15,685 bases of DNA from Gracilibacteraceae bacterium (GTDB lineage: Bacteria > Bacillota > Desulfitobacteriia > Desulfitobacteriales > Syntrophobotulaceae), in contig JAIRRL010000020.1 in assembly GCA_031255985.1 (NCBI GenBank), forward strand, positions 1 to 15,685. The letters are read 5' to 3'. A model generated the notes under the pieces. It saw only the letters and a list, made by a program, of their open reading frames with translations, was not told where the DNA came from and searched no databases. The translations under genes were made by a program, and so were the position numbers. Of this stretch, positions 5,661 to 11,815 are shown in pieces; within the stretch, counting starts at the first letter, position 1, and each line of letters opens with the position of its first letter.

Positions 5661-6234
5661 TTTACATGAAAAAATAATGGGGTTTTGTGATATCGAAATA
5701 TATCCTGAATATCAAAAACCAAATGACGCAAATGGGACAATGGTTTGGAATATTGACGGCGCGGCGTGTGGGTGTGACGCGAGCGGCGGGGAATATATTT
5801 TACTTGATGATAAATCAATAGGATTTAACAGTTCGGAAGGAGAAACCGGGCGGATAGCGGGAAATATAACGGAATTATTTGAATTATTGTTAAATTGTTC
5901 GTGTTGGATGGATTATCTCTATATTGATTTGTATAAGAATGATGAAATGCTTGAAAAATATACATTAAAAATGGAAGCAGACAATAAAAGACGCTATACT
6001 GAAATACAAGATGAAGACTATGCCGAAGCGCAAAATGAAATACTGGGAAAATTATCAATAAAGAAGATTGATGATACAATGGAATTACTAAAGAGATTTT
6101 ATAAAACGGCAATTAGAGAACCGCCATATATTTATACGTTTACGGAAAAAGGCGGATCCCCAATTGTTTCTGAAGGCTGTATTATAGACCGGCCATTGTA
6201 TCCTCGCGTAAAAGAGCGCATGGGATTGGAATAA
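5626..6234 (+). CDS. Uncharacterised protein, SUKH/SMI1-KNR4-like (possible immunity protein)
   Basis: A 202-residue soluble protein with no signal peptide or membrane segment, starting MDLLNIIKKDNDLHEKIMGF. The ATG has a strong GGAGG ribosome-binding site six bases upstream. The central part, EYILLDDKSIGFNSSEGETG followed by RIAGNITELFELLLNCSCWM, recalls SMI1/KNR4 (SUKH) proteins, where a similar SEG-x-xGRIA segment is followed by an ELFEL helix. SUKH proteins commonly serve as immunity proteins to polymorphic toxins. A charged, mostly helical C-terminal half follows. The gene is AT-rich and codon use is unlike the B12 and rpo genes, which suggests transfer. No toxin is visible beside it. 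The family link is by resemblance only. Confidence 0.5.
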   Translation: MDLLNIIKKDNDLHEKIMGFCDIEIYPEYQKPNDANGTMVWNIDGAACGCDASGGEYILLDDKSIGFNSSEGETGRIAGNITELFELLLNCSCWMDYLYIDLYKNDEMLEKYTLKMEADNKRRYTEIQDEDYAEAQNEILGKLSIKKIDDTMELLKRFYKTAIREPPYIYTFTEKGGSPIVSEGCIIDRPLYPRVKERMGLE

Positions 6235-6256
6235 TAGAGCGGATTGCAATGGATAA

Positions 6257-6298
6257 GATATACTGGGCTTGCCGCCGCGGAGGATAATATGGCAAATA
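6257..6298. repeat. 42-bp direct repeat, copy 2 (start of the dehydrogenase gene)
   Basis: Second copy of the repeat at 5,521-5,562, one base different. Here the sequence gives GGAGGATAATATG, an ideal ribosome-binding site and the start codon of the dehydrogenase, so this is probably the original location. The shorter motif ATATGGCAAATA recurs a third time at the start of the next gene (about 7,125-7,136). Confidence 0.9.
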
Positions 6299-7137
6299 GG
6301 GTTTGGTTAATAACGGGCGCAAGTAAAGGGCTTGGTTACGCCTATACGCAAAAGGCGCTTGAATGTGGCGATAATGTGATCGCATTAGCAAGAACAAAAA
6401 CAAATCTTGCTGATTTAGAGGAAAAATATAGTAGGGAATTATTGTATATACAAACTGATGTCACAAAACGTCCCAATGTTTTTGAGGCGGTAAAGGCCGG
6501 CGCGGAACATTTCGGTAAAATTGATATCGTTATTAATAATGCGGGCATAATGGTTTCAGGCATGGTTGAGGAATTGTCTGAATCAAACGTCATGGACACA
6601 ATAAATACCAATTTTTTGGGTTCATTGTGGGTTATTCAGGCAGTAACGCCATATTTACGCCAACAGCGGAGTGGAAAAATAATACAAATAACCAGTATTG
6701 GCGGCTTGTTGTCAGGAGCGTCTTCCGGTCTATATAGCGCCAGCAAATTCGCTTTGGAAGGCTTATGCGAGGCGTTATCGCAGGAAGCGTCTTATTTTGG
6801 CGTTAAAATTATTATTGTTGAGCCCGGCGGATATTGGACAAATCTTTATTTGGACATGAGATATGAAACGCCAATAGATGATTATCAAAAAGTTCGTGAA
6901 GATTTGGAAAAACAATACTCTCAAGGATCTATTGACAGTTTGCCTGAGATTGCCGCCGATGTGCTGTTAAAAATAATTGAAATGGAAGATCCGCCTTTGC
7001 GGATAATTTTAGGGAGCGCGGTGCTTGATATGGCGATTGAAAATTATGAACAAAAAATTAAAACAATGAAGCAATATGAAAATATAAGCCGCGCCGCGGA
7101 AAAAGGAATACCGATGCCGGAGGGATATGGCAAATAA
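6289..7137 (+). CDS. Short-chain dehydrogenase/reductase (SDR), classical type
   Basis: A 282-residue cytosolic NAD(P)-dependent oxidoreductase. Motifs in order: the Rossmann glycine motif TGASKGLG near residue 9, the DVT strand end near 60, NNAG near 82, and the catalytic S-Y-K set with S in ITSIGG and YSASK about 13 residues later, then PGG after the next strand. It ends with a C-terminal substrate-binding part. The ATG at 6,289 was chosen because GGAGG lies five bases upstream and the protein then starts MANRVWLITG, in register with the family; an upstream ATG would add 15 unrelated residues. The substrate cannot be predicted. It sits between two AT-rich hypothetical genes, 54 bases after the first and overlapping the next by 11 bases, and is likely co-transcribed. 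Confidence 0.88.
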   Translation: MANRVWLITGASKGLGYAYTQKALECGDNVIALARTKTNLADLEEKYSRELLYIQTDVTKRPNVFEAVKAGAEHFGKIDIVINNAGIMVSGMVEELSESNVMDTINTNFLGSLWVIQAVTPYLRQQRSGKIIQITSIGGLLSGASSGLYSASKFALEGLCEALSQEASYFGVKIIIVEPGGYWTNLYLDMRYETPIDDYQKVREDLEKQYSQGSIDSLPEIAADVLLKIIEMEDPPLRIILGSAVLDMAIENYEQKIKTMKQYENISRAAEKGIPMPEGYGK

Positions 7138-7726
7138 TATGAGAAAATTTAAGTTCACGGGAAATATTCCCTCAGAAGAAGAATTGGATAATTTATGGGA
7201 GAATATAAAATTAGAAAAATCAAACGCTTGGACGCAAGCGGCGGATACTTTAAAGAATGAAATCAATAAAATGTATTCGAATGGAGGCGTGAAATTAAGT
7301 AAATACAAAATCACTCAGGAAAATCCTCTTAACTATTTTATAATAAATGACAGGCGATTTGTTGAAAATATATATAAAAACAATGCTGTTCTTGAAAGCC
7401 GGCCTTATTTGGGGCTGAATAATGAACCCCCGGTAATAAAAGTAATAGAATATTTCACGGATATTTATTCATTATCGGGGAATCTGGCCCGAATATTGGG
7501 TTATGGCGGAGCGTATACAAAAGGAATTGAGCAAAGAGCCGCGTGGAAAACAGCGGCGGAATTTGTTGAAAATGAATTTGAAATCAGGTTTGAGGAATTT
7601 AATTATTATATTGTAGAAATAGAGAACGCAAAATGGTTTTATGATGTGGCGTGGGATTATTCGTTCATCATAGCGGACACAACAAAAAATGAAATAGTCT
7701 TTATTGATATAACGGATACAGATTAA
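7127..7726 (+). CDS. Uncharacterised protein, possible immunity-type
   Basis: A 199-residue acidic, AT-rich gene product I cannot assign to a family. It starts MANNMRKFKFTGNIPSEEEL, is soluble, and ends in alternating hydrophobic strands with DYSFIIADTTKNEIVFIDIT and DTD. Such endings occur in small immunity-like proteins, but this is a weak resemblance. The start at 7,127 overlaps the dehydrogenase by 11 bases and has GGAGGG only three to four bases upstream. The alternative ATG at 7,139 (MRKFKF) would be 15 bases from the same site, so the start is uncertain by four codons. The ATATGGCAAATA at the start repeats the sequence found at the start of the dehydrogenase. It is the last gene of the cassette. 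Confidence 0.55.
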   Translation: MANNMRKFKFTGNIPSEEELDNLWENIKLEKSNAWTQAADTLKNEINKMYSNGGVKLSKYKITQENPLNYFIINDRRFVENIYKNNAVLESRPYLGLNNEPPVIKVIEYFTDIYSLSGNLARILGYGGAYTKGIEQRAAWKTAAEFVENEFEIRFEEFNYYIVEIENAKWFYDVAWDYSFIIADTTKNEIVFIDITDTD

Positions 7727-7751
7727 AGATACAAAAAAGTAATAACAAATT

Positions 7752-7817
7752 GATTCTGGGTATGATGATGTTTTAAACAGCGCCATAGAATTATGCAATT
7801 ATGCAAAAAATTATTGA
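7752..7817 (+). pseudogene. Possible gene remnant between the cassette and rpoB
   Basis: A frame reading DSGYDDVLNSAIELCNYAKN, then a stop at 7,815-7,817, after which the same frame continues LQYEKPYGKIWNK. The residues have coding-like composition (helical, then PYG and W), in the same AT-rich style as the cassette genes. It may be a decayed further cassette gene. No family is recognised and there is no start codon with a ribosome-binding site. Confidence 0.22.
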
Positions 7818-7874
7818 CTGCAATATGAAAAGCCATATGGCAAAATTTGGAATAAAAATTTTCCTCAAAAATGC

Positions 7875-7903
7875 TTGACCAAAGGCTCCAATATTGCTAT
7901 AAT
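7875..7903 (+). promoter_or_regulatory. Promoter of the rpoBC operon
   Basis: TTGACC (7,875-7,880) and a perfect TATAAT (7,898-7,903) with a 17-base spacer, in an AT-rich stretch. Transcription would begin near 7,910, giving a leader of about 160 bases before rpoB. It is the best sigma-A match in the window and places rpoBC under its own promoter, away from the ribosomal protein genes rplJ-rplL that often precede it. Confidence 0.8.
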
Positions 7904-8070
7904 AAAAAAACATCACTGTTTAAGCCGTGAATAACCGGGAGACTAACGCATCAATGAATTATGTCTCTTTTAAGATATCCTCTTAGGCGAAGTGGCGAGG
8001 TTCGCGTGAGCGTCCTTGCTTTTGCTGTTTTTGTGTTGTAAAAATACTGTATATTGGAAGGGTGACGTGA
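7904..8070 (+). promoter_or_regulatory. Long rpoB 5' leader with small hairpin and small ORF
   Basis: No known riboswitch, T-box or protein-binding leader is recognised in these roughly 160 bases. A small GCGA/TCGC hairpin lies at about 7,996-8,005, and the leader contains the 26-codon ORF described separately. The 150 bases before the promoter (7,727-7,874) hold only AT-rich sequence and a weak gene remnant. No clear terminator separates the cassette from rpoB. Confidence 0.35.
7961..8041 (+). CDS. Possible 26-residue leader peptide upstream of rpoB
   Basis: An ATG at 7,961 opens a frame beginning MSLLRYPLRRSGEVRV, basic at first and then hydrophobic (LAFAVFVL), ending at TAA 8,039-8,041. 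The basic-then-hydrophobic profile is that of a small membrane or nascent-chain leader peptide. There is no well-placed ribosome-binding site: the only GGGAG is 20 bases upstream, nearer to another ATG at 7,954 that gives just ten residues. It may be chance. Confidence 0.22.
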   Translation: MSLLRYPLRRSGEVRVSVLAFAVFVL

Positions 8071-11000
8071 ATGGTTTTTCCCGTCCGTGTGGGATCTAGG
8101 GAACGATGGAGTTTTGCCAGATTGCGCGAAGTTTTGGACATGCCGAATCTGATAGAAATTCAACAAAATTCTTACAACTGGTTCTTGCGAGAAGGTCTGC
8201 GCGAGATGTTTCGCGACATATCGCCGATAAAAGATTTCACCGGAAATCTGGAACTTGAGTTCCTGGACTACGGTATCGGAGAACCCAAATACGGCGTCGA
8301 GGAATGTAAAGAGAGGGACGTGACTTACGCCGCTCCCCTCAAAGGCAAGGTTCGCCTGATAAACAAGGAAACGGGCGAGGTAAAAGAACAGGAAGTGTTC
8401 ATGGGCGATTTCCCGCTGATGACGCCCAAGGGCACTTTTATCATCAACGGAGCGGAGCGCGTCATAGTCAGCCAGCTGGTGCGCTCGCCCGGCGTTTACT
8501 ACTCCGAAAGCGTTGACACAAGCGGCAAAAAACTGTACGGAGCCACCATCATCCCCAACAGAGGCGCCTGGCTGGAATTTGAAAGCGACGTCAACGACAT
8601 CGTTTACGTCCGCGTCGATCGCACGCGCAAACTGCCGATGACCGTGCTGGTGCGCGCCCTGGGCTATGGCACGGACGACGCCATCCTCAAACTTTTCGGC
8701 GAAAACCCCAACATACTCGTCACGCTGGAAAAAGACAGCTCTTCCAGCAAAGACGAGGGCTTGGTGGAAATATACAAACGCCTGCGCCCCGGCGAACCGC
8801 CCACGGTGGACAGCGCCCAAACCTTGCTCCAGGCTTTGTTTTTCGATTCGCGCCGCTACGACCTGGCAAAAGTCGGCCGCTACAAGCTGAACAAAAAACT
8901 GCGCCTGGAAGTGCCGGACAGCAAGCGCACACTCACAAAAGAAGATATAATCGCCGCCATCGCCCGTCTGCTGGACATCATCGCCACCGAGGGCCTGACC
9001 GACGACATAGACCATCTGGGCAACCGCCGCCTCCGCTCGGTGGGCGAGCTGCTGCAAAACCAGTTCCGGATCGGCCTTTCCCGCATGGAGCGCGTGATCC
9101 GGGAAAGAATGACGATTCAGGACGCCGAAGGCATCACTCCCCAAATGCTCATCAACATCCGCCCGGTGGTGGCGGCGATAAAAGAATTTTTCGGCAGCAG
9201 CCAGCTGTCCCAATTCATGGATCAAACCAATCCTCTGGCCGAATTGACCCACAAACGCCGTCTCAGCGCCCTGGGGCCGGGCGGCCTCAGCCGGGAGCGC
9301 GCCGGTTTTGAGGTGCGCGACGTTCATCACTCCCATTACGGGCGCATGTGTCCGATTGAGACGCCGGAAGGCCCGAACATCGGTCTCATCGGTTCTTTGA
9401 GTACCTATGGCCGCATCAATTCCTTCGGTTTTATCGAAGCTCCCTACCGCCGGGTGGAAAACGGCCGGGTGACTGACAATATCGATTATCTGACGGCGGA
9501 CGAAGAGGAAAAATTTACCATCGCGCAGGCCAACGCCCTGACCGGCGACGACGGCGAGTTTTTGGCGGAAAAAGTAGAATGCCGCCACGGCGAGCATTTT
9601 ATCCTCGCGCCCCCCGACTCCATCCATTATATGGACGTATCGCCGAAACAAATGGTCTCCATCGCCACCGCCCTCATCCCCTTTTTGGAGCATGACGACG
9701 CCAACCGCGCTCTCATGGGCTCCAACATGCAGCGGCAGGCCGTCCCGCTTTTGCGCAGCGTGGCCCCCTACATCGGCACCGGCATGGAATACAAGGCGGC
9801 TGTGGATTCCGGCGTCTGCGTCCTGGCGACCGGCGGCGGCGTCGTGGAAAAAGTGACTTCCCGCAACGTGCTGATCCGGGAGGAATCCGGTGATCTGAAG
9901 GATTACGAACTGCTGAAATACAAGCGCAGCAACCAGGGCACCTGCATCAACCAGCGCCCGATCGTGAAAAACGGCCAGCGGCTGCAAGCGGGCGCAGTCA
10001 TCGCCGACGGGCCTTCCACCGACCACGGGGAATTATCCCTCGGCCAGAACGTGCTTGTGGCTTTCATGCCCTGGGAAGGCTACAATTACGAGGACGCCAT
10101 CCTCATCAGCGAAAATTTGGTCAAAGACGATTATTTTACTTCTATTCATATAGAGGAATACGAGGCGGACGCCAGAGACACCAAGCTGGGGGCGGAGGAG
10201 ATCACGCGCGACATCCCCAACGTGGGGGAGGAAGTGCTGCGCGATTTGGACGACCGCGGCATTATCCGCATCGGGGCCGAGGTGCGCCCCGGCGATATTT
10301 TAGTCGGCAAGGTCACGCCCAAGGGCGAAACGGAGCTGACGGCGGAGGAACGCCTCTTGCGGGCGATTTTCGGCGAAAAAGCGCGGGAGGTGCGCGACAC
10401 CTCTCTCCGGGTGCCGCACGGCGAGGCGGGCAAAATAGTTGACGTCAAGGTATTCAAGCGGGAAAACAACGACGAGCTGGGCCCCGGCGTGAACCAACTC
10501 GTGCGGGTTTACATCGCCCAAAAACGGAAGATCTCCGTCGGGGATAAAATGGCCGGCCGCCATGGCAACAAAGGCGTTATCTCGCGCATCATGAGCCAGG
10601 AGGATATGCCGTTCATGCCGGACGGCACGCCGATTGAAATAGTGCTGAACCCCCTGGGCGTCCCTTCGCGCATGAATATCGGCCAGGTGCTGGAAACTCA
10701 TCTGGGCTGGGCGGCCAAAACGCTGGGCCGCCATATCGCCACCCCGGTTTTTGACGGCGCTCAGGAAAGCGACGTGGTGGACGCCCTGCGCGAAGCCGGC
10801 CTGAAGGAGACGGGCAAAACCGTCCTTTACGACGGCCGCACGGGCGAGCCTTTTGACAATGAAATCACCGTCGGCTACATGTATATGCTGAAACTGCATC
10901 ATCTGGTTGACGATAAAATTCACGCCCGCTCCACCGGCCCCTACTCGCTCGTGACTCAGCAGCCGCTGGGCGGCAAAGCCCAGTTTGGCGGCCAGCGGTT

Positions 11001-11781
11001 CGGGGAAATGGAAGTGTGGGCTTTGGAAGCTTACGGCGCCGCTTTTACCCTCCAGGAAATCCTGACCGTGAAATCCGACGATATAGTGGGCCGGGTCAAG
11101 ACCTATGAAGCCGTGGTCAAAGGGGAAAATATCCCGGAGCCGGGCGTGCCGGAATCCTTCAAGGTGCTGATCAAGGAATTGCAGAGCCTGGGACTGGACG
11201 TTTCCGTTCTTTCCGACGACGAAAACCTTGATATCGCGGAGTTGGAAAACGACGGCCCCGAATTCCCGCCGGAGGAAGCCGAACCGGAGCCGCGCCGCCG
11301 CCGTCCCTTTTTCCTGGAAAGCGACGAGTTTGGCGACGATGACGACGATGACGACGACGATTTGCTCGGCCGCCGCCGCGGCTGGGCGGGCGGCGACGAC
11401 GATGATGACGATGACGATGACGACGACGATGACGACGAAAGCCTGGATGAGGACGACGATGAAAGCCTGGATGAGGACGGCGGCGATCTGGACGACGGTC
11501 TGGATGAGGACGGCGGCGATCTGGACGGCCATGATGATGATGATGAATACGGCGGCGGAGCCGCGATCATAGACGGGGACGAAATCGGCGCGGCGGATCT
11601 TAGCGGCGGCGAGGACGGTTTTTTGCCCAAGGCCATTCTCCTGACCGACGAGCTTTTAGGCGAGGATGAACTGCTGCCCGGCGAACTGGAAGACGACCTG
11701 CTGCCGGATGAATTGGAAGACGACCTGGCCGGTTTTACGGACGATCTGCTGACGGACGGCGACGATTTTTTTGAGAAATAA
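8071..11781 (+). CDS. rpoB: DNA-directed RNA polymerase subunit beta with long acidic C-terminal tail
   Basis: A 1,236-residue catalytic-core subunit of RNA polymerase; it forms much of the active-site cleft and the rifampicin pocket. The N-terminus (ERWSFARLREVLDMPNLIEI) is of Firmicutes type. The rifampicin region SQLSQFMDQTNPLAELTHKR has the sensitive residues D384, H394 and S399, equivalent to Escherichia coli D516, H526 and S531. The GDKMAGRHGNKGVIS segment and EMEVWALEAYGAA near the C-terminus are intact. The conserved protein ends at about residue 1,058. The remaining 176 residues are an extraordinary acidic tail with runs of nine (1,089-1,097) and fourteen (1,109-1,122) aspartates and internal repeats. 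The ATG at 8,071 follows GAAGGGTGA. rpoC follows after 34 bases. Confidence 0.97.
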   Translation: MVFPVRVGSRERWSFARLREVLDMPNLIEIQQNSYNWFLREGLREMFRDISPIKDFTGNLELEFLDYGIGEPKYGVEECKERDVTYAAPLKGKVRLINKETGEVKEQEVFMGDFPLMTPKGTFIINGAERVIVSQLVRSPGVYYSESVDTSGKKLYGATIIPNRGAWLEFESDVNDIVYVRVDRTRKLPMTVLVRALGYGTDDAILKLFGENPNILVTLEKDSSSSKDEGLVEIYKRLRPGEPPTVDSAQTLLQALFFDSRRYDLAKVGRYKLNKKLRLEVPDSKRTLTKEDIIAAIARLLDIIATEGLTDDIDHLGNRRLRSVGELLQNQFRIGLSRMERVIRERMTIQDAEGITPQMLINIRPVVAAIKEFFGSSQLSQFMDQTNPLAELTHKRRLSALGPGGLSRERAGFEVRDVHHSHYGRMCPIETPEGPNIGLIGSLSTYGRINSFGFIEAPYRRVENGRVTDNIDYLTADEEEKFTIAQANALTGDDGEFLAEKVECRHGEHFILAPPDSIHYMDVSPKQMVSIATALIPFLEHDDANRALMGSNMQRQAVPLLRSVAPYIGTGMEYKAAVDSGVCVLATGGGVVEKVTSRNVLIREESGDLKDYELLKYKRSNQGTCINQRPIVKNGQRLQAGAVIADGPSTDHGELSLGQNVLVAFMPWEGYNYEDAILISENLVKDDYFTSIHIEEYEADARDTKLGAEEITRDIPNVGEEVLRDLDDRGIIRIGAEVRPGDILVGKVTPKGETELTAEERLLRAIFGEKAREVRDTSLRVPHGEAGKIVDVKVFKRENNDELGPGVNQLVRVYIAQKRKISVGDKMAGRHGNKGVISRIMSQEDMPFMPDGTPIEIVLNPLGVPSRMNIGQVLETHLGWAAKTLGRHIATPVFDGAQESDVVDALREAGLKETGKTVLYDGRTGEPFDNEITVGYMYMLKLHHLVDDKIHARSTGPYSLVTQQPLGGKAQFGGQRFGEMEVWALEAYGAAFTLQEILTVKSDDIVGRVKTYEAVVKGENIPEPGVPESFKVLIKELQSLGLDVSVLSDDENLDIAELENDGPEFPPEEAEPEPRRRRPFFLESDEFGDDDDDDDDDLLGRRRGWAGGDDDDDDDDDDDDDDESLDEDDDESLDEDGGDLDDGLDEDGGDLDGHDDDDEYGGGAAIIDGDEIGAADLSGGEDGFLPKAILLTDELLGEDELLPGELEDDLLPDELEDDLAGFTDDLLTDGDDFFEK
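11335..11361. repeat. Aspartate codon run 1 in rpoB
   Basis: Nine consecutive GAC/GAT codons encoding D1089-D1097. GAC and GAT are mixed, so the run is maintained at protein level and not just by pure trinucleotide slippage. Confidence 0.9.
11395..11436. repeat. Aspartate codon run 2 in rpoB
   Basis: Fourteen consecutive GAC/GAT codons encoding D1109-D1122. It is separated from the first run by LLGRRRGWAGG, a short basic and aromatic island in an otherwise acidic tail. Confidence 0.9.
11434..11481. repeat. 24-bp tandem repeat in the rpoB tail
   Basis: Two adjacent 24-base units (11,434-11,457 and 11,458-11,481), nearly identical, encode D-ESLDED-D/G. They keep the reading frame, as expected for tail growth by in-frame duplication. 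Confidence 0.8.
11467..11532. repeat. 33-bp tandem repeat in the rpoB tail
   Basis: Two units of 33 bases (11,467-11,499 and 11,500-11,532) share their first 27 bases exactly and encode LDEDGGDLD plus two variable residues. A further 27-bp pair (11,674-11,700 and 11,701-11,727) encodes LP-GELEDDL and LP-DELEDDL near the end of the tail. Confidence 0.8.
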
Positions 11782-11815
11782 CCGCGCCGCGCATGGAAAA
11801 GAAGGGAGCGCCTGA

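Noticed and set aside
7951..10026. A 691-codon minus-strand open frame opposite the 5' half of rpoB
   Set aside because: Low-complexity V/A/H/F-rich translation typical of an antisense shadow; rpoB occupies this stretch.
10300..11532. A 410-codon minus-strand frame including a long valine/isoleucine run
   Set aside because: The hydrophobic run is the reverse complement of the aspartate codons of rpoB (GAC/GAT becomes GTC/ATC), not a membrane protein.
11335..11532. CRISPR-like or satellite repeat
   Set aside because: Units are in frame, of mixed lengths (3, 24, 27 and 33 bases), code for aspartate-rich peptide and have no unique spacers.
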